Positions 35,568 to 46,203 of a DNA stretch of 64,000 nucleotides are shown here, one piece after another. The notes below the pieces were generated by a model, which was not told the DNA's origin, ran no database searches, and saw nothing but the letters and a program-made list of their open reading frames with translations. Every line of letters begins with the position of its first letter. Position 1 is the stretch's first letter. Both the position numbers and the translations under genes were made by a program. The stretch lies in the NCBI GenBank assembly GCA_001510575.1, contig LNGK01000004.1, forward strand, positions 2,350,579-2,414,578, written 5' to 3'. Origin of the DNA: Knoxdaviesia capensis. Taxonomy: Eukaryota; Ascomycota; Sordariomycetes; Microascales; Gondwanamycetaceae.

Positions 35568-35755
35568 TGTTGTTTGGAATGATGACTGAAGATGAATAAG
35601 TTGATGGAATTGAACTTTGGAATTGAGTAAAAGTTAGATGTAAGAGGAAGAAATAGACTAGACTAGAAATGGACAGAAGTCTAACATTTATAGGCTAGCC
35701 AGAACTAGGCTTCAGCCTAGGTCACGTAATCCACGCATTTCCGTCCTTCCTCACA
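35568..35755 (-). repeat. Left LTR (3' LTR of the element)
   Basis: 188 bp, TG...CA. It differs from the right LTR at 10 positions by my comparison, all CA/TG-to-TA changes. Because the element is on the minus strand this is its 3' LTR. Confidence 0.92.
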
Positions 35756-35763
35756 CGCCCCTC
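35756..35763 (-). other. Polypurine tract of the Copia element
   Basis: On the minus strand GAGGGGCG directly precedes the 3' LTR, the position of the plus-strand primer. A second identical GAGGGGCG lies about 30 bases further in (near 35,787-35,794). Confidence 0.65.
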
Positions 35764-35999
35764 GGACGCAAATGCGTTCAATATACGCCCCTCAGAATAA
35801 ACAATATATAAATACCATCATCAGTTAAGAAAAGAAAACTTTAGTAGAGGAAGAAAATCTTTATTAAAAAAAAACTTCAGTACATAAAGCGCAAGAAAAG
35901 AAAATATATAAAAACTTAAAAACCTTTAGAACGAATAGGAATAGGAAGGAAAAAAAAACTATATTTTATTTTATAAGAGCACTTCGAAATCGGTTATAA

Positions 36000-37600
36000 A
36001 GCTAAAAACTAAGTGGCTTAGTTAAGATATTAGCTATTTGTTCCGTGTTTAGAACGTATTTAATAAATAAAAACTTAGAACGAATAGATTCCCGAATTAG
36101 ATAAAATTTCGGGTATATATGCTTACTCTTATTATAGAATCTCGGGTTATTAATAAGCTTAATAGCACTAGCATTATCGACGCGTAGACGGATATTATAG
36201 GAGCGGTTAATTTTATATAGGAAATTACGTAGCTATAAAGCTTCCTTCGTTACTATATTTACTACTATATATTCGGCTTTAATAGTTAATTAGGTAATAA
36301 CCACTTACTTTCTACTTACCTAGGCGACCGGACCGCCTTAGATTAAGAGAACCTATCCTATAACGGAGCGACCATTCGGTATCGAGTTATAACTAGTATT
36401 AGAAAAACCAACGATTGAAACGGGCGAAAAATCCGGCTCATAGGGTCTCTAATATCTTAAGGATAACTTCGTTATCGCTAATAAGTATCTAACGATCCGT
36501 CTTAGTAATACTAATAAAGGAATAATTACATAATTAGTAAATACTACGTAGTAGTAAATAGAAAATACTAAATCGGGTCTCGTTATCGTAGTTATATAGA
36601 TAAGTTATCCGATTATAGATCGATATCTATCTATATTAGTAGTAGAAAGCCTTTTACCGTCTAAAGTAGCTAAGTTAATACCTAATATCGGAATAGATAC
36701 CGGTCGTATTATAGAGATATTAAATCTAGCGTTTACTATAATCGCTTCTATATACTATATCTAGCATATAGAATAGGAGTTAAAGTCAATACCGATTACT
36801 ACTCCTAGCAACTACTTTAGCTTTCCTATTAGGTCTACTTTTAGATACTCTTAAAGTTCTAGCTCGAAATTAGTTAGTATATCCTCTTTTTAACCGAAGT
36901 ATAGAATATCATCTATATAAGTAACTAGAATTATACCGTCCTTTTATTAGTAAAATAACGCTTTATCTATTTATAATCTCGTAAAACCTATACGTAGAAG
37001 TATATCGTAGAGTCTTAGCTACTACTATCGGCTAGCTTATTTTAGACCGTATAATACTCGTTTTAGACGAATAAACGATTTCTCTATCTAGCCTAAGTTA
37101 TAGACGAAATCTAGATTACGTCGTCTAATTTCGTATATTAGTTAAACTATTCCTTCGCATTATCGCATATACACCTCCTCTTCTAGGAGTCCGTATAAGA
37201 AAGCTACTATAATATCTAACTATCGCACGGCTAAATGTTCTTTAGCTATAATAGCTAATATTACTCTCTATATCGTAGCATACGATATTACGGCGAAGGT
37301 TTCCTAATAATCGAAGCCCTTACGCTATTAAAATCTACGGGCCATAATACGTACTTTCCGTTTAATAATCTATCTATACTTATCGCATTTAGACTTTAGC
37401 ACCTATTTAGCCGTAATCGGCCTATATCCGGATAGTAGTAACTCAACGAATTCGAAGACTCTATAGTTAAACATATTTATTAATTCTATAAGTCTAGCAT
37501 CTAACTATTCGTTAGCATTCGCGCCCCTCAGAGCTAATATTATCGTTATCGGATTAGAAAAGCTAGCCTTAATCGAATTATTAAGCTAATCGGACTTATT
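36000..37600 (-). pseudogene. RIP-broken Copia reverse transcriptase and RNase H
   Basis: On the minus strand YIDDIL is intact at 36,902-36,919, the Copia RT catalytic motif. Downstream, at about 36,415-36,310, the RNase H region reads NSIPNGRSVIG and GGPVA, matching the conserved S-I-x-x-G-R-S-x-x-G and G-G-P-V-x-W blocks. Trp and Gln codons have become TAG and TAA. Frame is otherwise kept, so inactivation is by RIP stops rather than indels. Confidence 0.88.
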
Positions 37601-38149
37601 AATATTAGTCGTTAAATTAATAGCGTTAGGACTAGCATCCGGACTTTTTTTAGTAAGTCGTCGAGCTAGATTATTATACTCATACGCGATAACTAGGTCA
37701 TCGAAATCCACCTATTCTCTATTCTAGGTAACTATACGTGTGATTTTCTTTTTAGTAAATATTCCCTTTAGCCACGACTTTAGCATATTAGTTAGTTTTT
37801 CCTCTAAGTCTTTAAGGATTCTCACATTAGACGAAATCCAGACTTTTCGAAATTTAGGTACCTATACTTTATATAAATATATGCCTTAGTAACTAACTAA
37901 TAAGCTAAATTCTCCTCGTAAAGTAAATTTACTAGGCAAATCAGTATTATTCATACGCGCTCTAACCTCTATAGGCACGTAAACTATTATACGGGAACCT
38001 AAAGTTCGTAGGTATATAACATTCGGATAAAAATCCCGTTTTTTAGCTATAGGTATTTAGCTCCACTAATATTCTATAGGACTAGAACCATAGCTATTAA
38101 CCGTTAGATTAATTAGTTAAGTAATAGCTTCTAAGATATATCCCTATAG

Positions 38150-39500
38150 GTATATTAGAATACTTTACTATATCATAGTTACCCTTATACGGATTACTAG
38201 CTCCTTCATAGCTCGTTTAGCACTACCGTTATATACGTGGCTATAAGTAGGGGAGGGATTAACTTTCGAGCTAATTCGGTTTATAAACTTAGTAATTATT
38301 CTAATCTACACGTCTATCCCGTTATCTATAATAATTAACTCCGGAATAGAATCGGTAATATTTATTATATACTAAATTACATTCTTAATTTTATTACCGG
38401 CCTTCGACTTTTTATTTAGAATATAGATAAACTTTATTTTAGAAAAATCATCTATAATAACGAGAAAGTACCGCTCTCCTTTAAAAGTTTATACCGATAT
38501 CTTAGTAACGTCGTAATATAGTACCTAGCTAATTCGTTTAGCTCTTATTCGTCTATCCTTTAGCTTAAACTTCGAGATTTTTAAAATCTCGCACGCCTTA
38601 CATAGGCCTAAATCGTTAATATACGCTTTTATACTCGACTTATCTACTAATGCTCCTTTAATAGACTATAGTGTCTTTAGGAGAACTTCGGTACTCGGAT
38701 ATCCTAGTCGTTTATATATTAGGCGTAAGCGTTAACGTATACTTAATACTTACGTAAAGCTTTTAGGTATCGATTAATATTAATCCGTCTATTAGAATAA
38801 TTAGACGAATACTAGTCTTTTATATAGAGACTACTAGAACTAGCGTTTTTCTAGTAGTAACGTATACTACGAGCGTCTTTTACGGGGGGACGCCTAGAAC
38901 TAAGATCATTATTCCGGTAATAATAATTATAACTACGAATATCTTTTAAGGGGGGATATCTAGAACTAACTTTATAATCTTTTATAGGGTAACTATAATA
39001 ACTAGATAATTTATAAGTAGTCTCCTTAGACGGGTTTTAAGAGACGGTCTCTTCTAGTATAGACTTACGAATAATAGGAGTATATAGGGGCTTCCGTATA
39101 ATAGGTTCGCTAGAGGTTATAACTTATATAAAGAACCTACGGCTTTCTATATTAATCTCGGAAATTAAGACGTCTTTAGTATTAAAAATACTATTACTTA
39201 GAATCTTACTTCTATTACGGTATAGAACTTCACCGCTAAAGATATAAATCGGAAACATTATAGTTAGTAAAATATCTTTAATACGTATAGAAACAATACT
39301 AGATAAAGTCTTAATATTAATAATAACGTTTCTACGCTTTATAGCATAGATAGGTCTTCCGCCTATGATTATACGTATACGAGTCTCTTCTATAGTCCCT
39401 TTTTCGAACTATCACTTATCGTTTATAGAATATATAGACGCACCTATATCGAATAGCTAATCTATTCTAGAATAGCTTAATAAGTAGGTAAATAGGTCAC
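38150..39500 (-). pseudogene. RIP-broken Copia protease and integrase
   Basis: The protease site reads DIGAS at 39,436-39,450 (family D-T-G-A-S with Thr changed to Ile), followed by SINDK. The integrase core lies at about 38,700-38,200 by order and composition; I did not verify each catalytic acid. Stops are frequent. Confidence 0.72.
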
Positions 39501-40821
39501 ATCTAATTACTTCTTTAAAATATTCTATAGTATTAATAGGAAAAGAAGAAGAAAGGGAAGACTTACTTATAATCTTTCGACGTCTCTTAAACGTATTATC
39601 GGTTATCATTATCGCGCTTATAACTCTTTTATAACTAGTTACATTCGCGCTTACGTTTACGTCACTAAGTATAGTAGAAGACTTCTACTATTACTATTAT
39701 TTACGAGCTTTAATCTAGTAGTCTCGCTCTTTATAGCTAAGACGGTTATAGTATCTATATCGAATTATAGGTTATAAACTAGGCTTCTTCTAGTTACTCT
39801 AGCTAGTACTACTATTACGGGTATTATTATTATTATTTATACCCTACTTATTATCGGACTTTAAATTATCTCTACGGTCTAACTTCTTTAGGTCCTTCGT
39901 AACCCTTTCGCGTTCCTAGAATAACTATACTAATTATCTATAGTACTCGTTAGAAGTCCTATCTAACTACACTACGATACGCGTAGTAACTTACGTTTTA
40001 GTATTAAACGTATCTTTCGCTACTATTAGTAGTAGCACGGTCCTAATCTTATCGGTGATTTTAGCTCTATAACGCTAGACTTCTAGTTATTTTTAGTTAA
40101 AACGCGAAAGAAAGGTAATAAACTTTTTACCCTTCTTTATTATATATATACTAATATCTAATAGGTCTTCTAATACTTAGAACTTAGTCTTCTAGCTATC
40201 ACGGTTAAAGCGATTAGATAACTTATTCTAGATATTAGAAACATTTATACTATTAACTATAATCTATCTTATAATACTAGATATATTCTTTAACATTTCA
40301 CCTCTTACGAGTAGATTATTTTGCTTATTAAGATAACCGAAATTATCTAGCTTTAAACTAGTGCGGATAATTATAGCACGAAAAGATAGGGCCTAAGCAC
40401 GCTAAGTGCGGCTATCTATTAGCTAGTGTTATTAATTAAGTATCCACTTCTATTTAGAAAGGTCGATCACCTAGTCTATGCCAGTTATTACGGGCGACGG
40501 AACAAAGTCCTCTATAACGACCGAATATGAAGACGGGGACAATACTATGTAAGTGGAAGGAGGTCGTTATGTTATAGTAGGTACGCGAAAAAGACCGGGA
40601 AAACTCGGAATTATGGATTTTTTATTAGGAACTAGTTGGGATTATTAATGTTTAGTATCAGCAATCAATCTCTAATTAGAATCAGAATCAGAAACGGGAG
40701 AGGGGGAACGCGAGAATTCCGTTAATATTAACGGAGTAGAAACTTGAGACTATTAATAAGCAACCAAGTCCGTGACTATGTTAGGGGCGGTCAGACGGCG
40801 GCGGCCACCACGATTCATCAT
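39500..40821 (-). pseudogene. RIP-broken Copia gag
   Basis: Starts with two adjacent ATGs at 40,821 and 40,818 and an Arg/Gly-rich N-terminus, stopping after about 22 codons at a RIP-type TAA. Near 39,770-39,720 a zinc-knuckle order C-x2-C-x4-H-x4-C is still traceable, but its Cys and His residues read as Tyr, and the last Gly as Ser. CA/TG depletion is weak from 40,480 towards the LTR and strong to the left. Confidence 0.75.
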
Positions 40822-40959
40822 TAGGGGTTATAATCAGTTACGTCACTAATGGCTTCACAGGCCGACTATCGGCTTATGGAAAACAGGAGAGAAGAAGAGG
40901 AGAAAAAAAAATTAATCAGAACAAAAGAAACAAAAGATAAATGAACTATCTTACTTAAA

Positions 40960-40979
40960 TTAAGTTTAGTCTCATAATC
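40960..40979 (-). other. Primer-binding site of the Copia element
   Basis: Directly inside the 5' LTR the minus strand begins GATTATGAGACT. Copia elements of flies and many fungi prime from the anticodon half of initiator-Met tRNA, whose complement contains TTATGAGC. The shared TTATGAG core and position support that mode. One or two mismatches could be RIP changes. Confidence 0.5.
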
Positions 40980-41167
40980 TATTATTTGGAATGATAACTA
41001 AAGATAAATAAGTTGATGGAATTGAACTTTGGAATTGAGTAAAAGTTAGATGTAAGAGGAAGAAATGGACTAGACTAGAAATGGATAGAAGTCTAACATT
41101 TATAGGCTAGCCAGAACCAGGCTTCAGCCCAGGTCACGTGATCCACGCATTTCCGTCCTTCCTCACA
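40980..41167 (-). repeat. Right LTR (5' LTR of the element)
   Basis: 188 bp, aligned without gaps to the left LTR. Its left edge begins TA instead of TG, a RIP-type change, so the terminal dinucleotide is damaged while the CA end at 41,166-41,167 is intact. Confidence 0.92.
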
Positions 41168-41172
41168 CTCAC
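41168..41172 (+). repeat. Target-site duplication, right copy
   Basis: CTCAC directly after the right LTR, identical to 35,563-35,567. Confidence 0.9.
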
Positions 41173-42203
41173 ACATAGGGTCTCTCCTGCCACTTACACG
41201 TGGCAATATTTGCGCTTATGGTAGGCAGACGCGGCTGAACACAAGTCGCCGTCAAACGCCAAACCCTAACGTGAAGGTCAGCTGGCATTATTTTGGTAAG
41301 CGGGAACACGGCCAAATTCAAGCTTGGAACTTTACCCAAAGCATTCACTGATTGATTAATGTGCATGCATGATAACACCCTTGATTCACCCTCTTTTCCC
41401 TTCGTGTCCTCTTGAATAGTCTTTTGTGTGTGTATAGTTTTTGTTTGAGGCAGTCAACCTCTATAATTTATCTGACCTTTTCTCTGCTCTCCCTTTGACT
41501 GTCTCCAAAGTTATCTCTGATTCAATCTCCGTTATATCCCCCCCACTCTCAACATCTTTCCCTGTGTTTGGGTTCCGACATTCTTAGGAGCCTTTCCAGA
41601 TTTGGCCTATGATGTTGTGGCCAGTTGAGATTACGAAGTCCTAGCATTCTATTGAGGTCGAAGTTCGCGAGGCGAGGGGAGATTCGGTACCTGTCACCGT
41701 GGCTTTTCGCTGCCCCTTCTTGCTGCTCGTCTTCCTCGTACGCTACAAGTAACACAGCCTATGGTTCCCGGACTTAAACTCACCGAGAAACACTGCCTCC
41801 GACCTTTGCTCCTTCTGCTACGTTCAAGGTTGACAGCCTCATATAACCGCTCCTCGGCACCCTCGAAGCGTTTGTGTGTTTGGCTTCTCCAACAGCCCAT
41901 TCCACCGTCTCCGAAGATCCGACCCCGACCGTTGCTCCACACTCAGATGTCCGGTGGAAATTGATGGGCTGCCCAGGCTTGAATGTTGAACTGGATTCCT
42001 CTCGCTCTCACCACCCGCGAAGTTGTCCCGCTTGCTTCTGGCGGCTCAACTCCGATCCCGACGATCTCGATATTACCCACCGAACTATATCCGACCGACA
42101 TAATTCGGGTCCCTTCTGCTTCCTGCTCGACTTCCTCTCTCGATCGTCTCAACATTACTCGTTCGAGTCGCCGTACGGCACGCCATCTTGATCCGGTTCC
42201 ACA
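41173..42203 (+). promoter_or_regulatory. Upstream region of the SMP-domain gene
   Basis: About 1 kb between the Copia element and the ATG at 42,204. It has pyrimidine-rich stretches (41,400-41,560) and a telobox-like AAACCCTAAC at 41,261-41,270. Several short frames overlap here without domains; some could be upstream open frames in a long leader. No TATA box is clear. Confidence 0.45.
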
Positions 42204-45200
42204 ATGGCAGCCTCATTCCTGGGGCTGCTGTTTGCCTACATAATAGGTGGCATAACCTTTATACCACTCGTCCTGTGCGCTGGTCTTGCATATGCCTACT
42301 TCTCCCTGCCTATGCGGGACGACTTACGCGGTCAACACTCAACATTTTCAACTGGCAAGCCGTGGTTGAACGGCAGCACCGCTGAATCGGAACGAACGTC
42401 ACTATCGTATGACTCAAACGGCATTGTACAACCCGGCGATGACGTGGAAGCTCTCGAAGCTGAGAAGGCGGCCAGCCTGAAGGCGCAGAAGCCGCGCAGC
42501 AATAGCACAGATGCCGATGCCTTTGCTGGATATTTCGCCGTTTGCAGAGAGTACACTCCCATGGGGATCAACGCGAAGCCTATTGAGCGTGCTACCCCCG
42601 TGGGCTCGGCTACTGTGGCGGCTCCTAGTCCGAGCGTGTACCAGACCATGTACCGGAGCATCTTTGACCGGAAGGCGTCGACAAGTCCTATTGATCCTGC
42701 GGCTACGGTCAGCCAGCGTCCCAAACGCGCGGGCAATGTATTCTACGTTGCGCTACGGTAGGTTCTTTCCAAGCTATTGACTTGACTCGTTCGATCTCTT
42801 CAAGCTGATACTGACATCCTCCCCCACAGACACGGCCATATGATGTTGTTTGACGACGACGAGCAACTCGAGGTTCGCCATGTGATTTCCCTGGCACACC
42901 ATGACATTGGTCTCTACTCTGGCGGTGACGAAACCCCTGAAGGCGAGCTGTTTATCAAACGCAACGCCATTTCTCTTACCCGCCGCCGAAACCAGTCCGA
43001 TTCCACCCCCGATCCCCAGCTGTCCAAACCCTTTTTTCTGTTCAGTGAGAACTGTTCGGCAAAAGAGGACTTTTATTTTGCCATGCTCCGGAGCCAAGAC
43101 CACCCTCTAGGTTCCACATCCTCTACACCGACCCCGACCGCCTTCAATGTTCAGCACATCATCAATCTCGTACAGCGTTTGCACGGTTCCGAAGATCATG
43201 CGGCCACCCGATGGCTCAACGCTATGATTGGCCGTGTGTTTCTGGCGGTTCACCGGACACCAGATCTGGAGAACTTCATCGAGCACATGATCTCAAAGAA
43301 GATCTCGCGCGTCAAGCGGCCATCTTTCCTGACCAACATTGTGATTCGCAAGATTGACATCGGCGATGGCGCACCCTTCTTCTCGAACCCCCGCCTCAGG
43401 ACCCTCAATGTCGAAGGAGACTGTATGGCTGAGGCCGACGTGCGGTATGCCGGAAATTTCCGCCTGGAGATTGCTACTACCGTGCGCATTGATCTCGGCT
43501 CACGCTTCCGCGTTCGTGAGGTTGATCTGGTTCTCGCTGTACTGGTGAAGCGCTTGGACGGTCACATGCTCTTCCGCATCAAACCGCCGCCGAGCAACCG
43601 GCTGTGGTTTTCGTTCCAGACCATGCCCAAGATCGAGATGGTGGTGGAGCCGATTGTGAGCTCCCGCCAAATCACATACACCGTCATCCTCCGGCAGATT
43701 GAGAACCGGATCAAGGAAGTTGTCGCCGAGACGCTGGTCCAGCCGTTCTGGGACGATGTTCCGTTTTTCAATACCGAAGGGAAAATTTGGCGTGGCGGCA
43801 TCTTTAACGACAACCGCAGCAAAAATGCCGCTACACCCCCGGAGCAGACTACCTTGTCGGTCGACGATATCAGCGTTCGCCCGACAACTAGGGATGAGAC
43901 TGACAAGATCTTCGATACGGCAACATCTATCTCTACTGATAGCACCGACCGGCCCGCGCCGCCTCCTTTAGAGAAGACTATGAGCTCTCCGTTAGTTGAT
44001 GTGCTCAATGCCGCAAGCCGACTCACCCGGATGAAGAGCACCGCGAGCTCAAACTTGAGCGACCAGGCCTCGCTTGTGAACAATCCCCAGTCTTCGTCGA
44101 CCAGTGTCGATCTGGACCCGACCTTCGCACCGGCTGATCCGTCTGAATTGCAACCGGGTGATGGCGAGCTCCGTCGCCGCGGGTCGGATCTCGGCCGCAG
44201 TTATGGTGCGTCCGAGATGGCTTCGAGCGACCCAACGATTGCGGCCCCTTCGTCCCAGTCCTTCACCAGCAGCATCCCCCGGAAATCGTCAAATGGTTCC
44301 TCAGCGAACCAGAGTGGCTCGGACAAGGACGAAGCCGGCCTCGTGCCGAGGACTCTGCGAACCGAGCGTCGGCACACTGCCTCGTTAGCCGAGCCAATCC
44401 AGTTCGGTGAACAGGACACTGTGTCCCTTCCCAGATCGGCTACCACAGCCTCTGCTCCTCCCGCACAGAGTGCCACTCTTGGCCGGAGCTTTTTCCGCCA
44501 GGCTTCTAAGGCAGCGCCATTGATTGGAATGTCCGATGCAGTTGGCACGTCGTCAAGCATCAGCAGCGGTTCGGCCACCATAGGCTTTGGATCCGGATCG
44601 TCCAGCTCAGGTTTTGGCTCCACGTCAACTCTCAGCCACCCTCCTCACCCCAACCACACATCAACGTCGAACCCGGGACCAACCAACACGCCTCCTCCGG
44701 GCATGGCTGGCGAATCCAGCCCCTCAAAGAAGGCAACCACCCTTGCTGCCATGTCAAATGCTGCCCAGCAGGCCAAGCAGTGGGGTATCAACGCGCTCCA
44801 GCGCCGCCGTGAACTGGCTCAACAGGCTGCAGCGGCTGGTGCTGGTGCTGGTGCTGGTAGCGGTAGTGGGCCGCGATCGCAGGCAGCTACCACACGGGCT
44901 TCCGCAGTGAATCTGTCACAGCCTATGGGGCGTGGCCGACCTCTTCCGCCCCCGGGTACCCCGCTGCCGTTTCCTGACCAGTCTTCACCGTCGACCCCGG
45001 TGGTTATCCCACGGCGGAAGCCGGTGCCTGCGCCCATACACCCCATGGCCGGACAAGGCCGCGACGATCCGTCTGGGACTGCACCGCATCTGGCCCGTCG
45101 CCGCGATGTTGCTAGTGATATGGCGATGATGATGGCCGGTGAACCCAGTATTCTCGTTGTGGCGGCGCCGGAGGATTCGGAGCCGGGCACGCCGCAGCTG

Positions 45201-45575
45201 GATGCCGCAGCGGGCGAGAGATACTTTGGCCTGAATGACGATGAGCGGTCCGCCAGCGATCCCGAGGGCGAACTGCCGCCCAGCCAGTTGGAGACTGCAC
45301 CAATCTCGATCCCCAAGCACACCACGGCTGTCACCCGCGACTCGAGCAGCTCGGACCTGATTGGACTGGGTGACGGGAATACGCCGCCATTCCCGCCCTC
45401 AGGATCCCCTCTCCCGGCGCTGACGGCCGCCGATGTGGGCATTGAAGACGGCGATGACGACGGGTACTCCGGGTGGATGGAGGATGGAGCCGCGTTCGAC
45501 GATGATATTGGAGAGATGGGCAAGGCCATGGAGACCGAGCGCAGCCATAATGGCCAGATGGAGCAGGTGCGATGA
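42204..45575 (+). CDS. nvj2: SMP-domain lipid-transfer protein, NVJ2/TEX2 family
   Basis: Exons 42,204-42,757 and 42,830-45,575 (72-bp intron) encode 1,099 residues. The N-terminus has one hydrophobic membrane segment (about 5-32: LGLLFAYIIGGITFIPLVL). A PH-like region spans about 175-290, joined across the intron at VALR-HGHMMLFDDDEQLEV, a signature block of the family. The SMP domain, about 305-510, contains NAMIGRVFLAVHRTP and ends near PFFNTEGKIWRGGIF. The rest is Ser/Pro-rich and disordered with an acidic end. In yeast, Nvj2 is an ER membrane protein that carries lipids such as ceramide at nucleus-vacuole or ER-Golgi contacts through its SMP tube; the same is inferred here. The CACAATGG start context is good. 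The protein is longer than yeast Nvj2 because of its C-terminal tail. Confidence 0.9.
42758..42829 (+). other. nvj2: Intron of the SMP-domain gene
   Basis: Donor GTAGGT and acceptor CCCACAG, 72 bp. Removing it fuses CG with A into an Arg codon and joins the PH region in frame; unspliced, the frame stops at 42,759-42,761. Confidence 0.9.
44836..44868 (+). repeat. nvj2: GCTGGT coding microrepeat
   Basis: A short GCTGGT hexanucleotide repeat encodes alternating Ala-Gly, followed by Ser-Gly codons, in the disordered tail of the SMP-domain protein. Confidence 0.75.
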
Positions 45576-46203
45576 TTATGAATACGACGCTGTCGTTTAG
45601 AGTTGAATGCTGGTTCTGTTTTCGTCCTCTTTATATTTTTATCTTGCCCCCAATTCGGAAGTGGAACTACGGTTCCAGGATTTTGGAATGGGTATGGAGT
45701 TTTTATTATTATTGTGTCTTTCTGCTGCAAGCAGGGAGAATTGGGAGTCAGCTTGGGATTCATGGTTAATACATGCTTTCAGAGCATTATCAAGTCAGAA
45801 ATAGACATTGTCAAATAGACATAGTCCTTGATCTCTTGTGAGTTCCTCCATACATGTGTAGAAAAGTGGAGATTTCGGGGACCTGTTAAGGTTTAACCCT
45901 AATCTGTCTTATCGATAAGAAGCGTGATAACGATAAAGCATCCGGCAGGAAGCAACTTTCTGTGAATATACCCAAAGCTTCACCTCCATTCAATGTTTCC
46001 ACAACAACCAAGAAGACATTTCTGGTACTTATAACTGCTCATCTGAATATTTTGACTACTCCTACACGTCAAACACGGATAAATTCAGCCCGAAGCTATG
46101 GATCGCGACCGGAAACAATGACGAACGGCCGAGCGTGCAACTCACGAGTGAACAAGCAGAACCTCAGACTGGACGACAAGCAAGCTCACTTGCAAGAACA
46201 AGA
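45576..46203. promoter_or_regulatory. Spacer between the SMP-domain gene and rev3
   Basis: 628 bp that must hold the end of one gene and the promoter of the next. It carries a telobox-like TTAACCCTAAT at 45,893-45,903, directly followed by a 12-bp palindrome and further GATAA-type sites (to about 45,937). No TATA box is evident. Confidence 0.5.
45908..45919. promoter_or_regulatory. CTTATCGATAAG palindrome
   Basis: A perfect 12-bp palindrome made of two opposed GATAAG sites, with two more GATAA sites just downstream, about 285 bases before the rev3 start codon. GATA-type zinc-finger factors bind HGATAR. A role for rev3 is inferred from position only. Confidence 0.5.

Larger units (their letters stand above)
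35568..41167 (-). mobile_element. Complete Copia-type LTR retrotransposon, RIP-inactivated
   Basis: A 5,600-bp element with 188-bp LTRs beginning TG and ending CA, flanked by CTCAC target duplications. Coding order on the minus strand is gag (start about 40,821), zinc knuckle (about 39,720-39,770), protease (39,436-39,450), integrase (about 38,700-38,200), reverse transcriptase (about 37,500-36,850) and RNase H (about 36,420-36,000): integrase before RT, hence Copia. A primer-binding site and purine tract sit inside the expected LTRs. RIP stops break every domain, so it is not autonomous. The mutation load is lower than in the 1-13,540 block, and the LTRs are only lightly affected. Confidence 0.93.
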
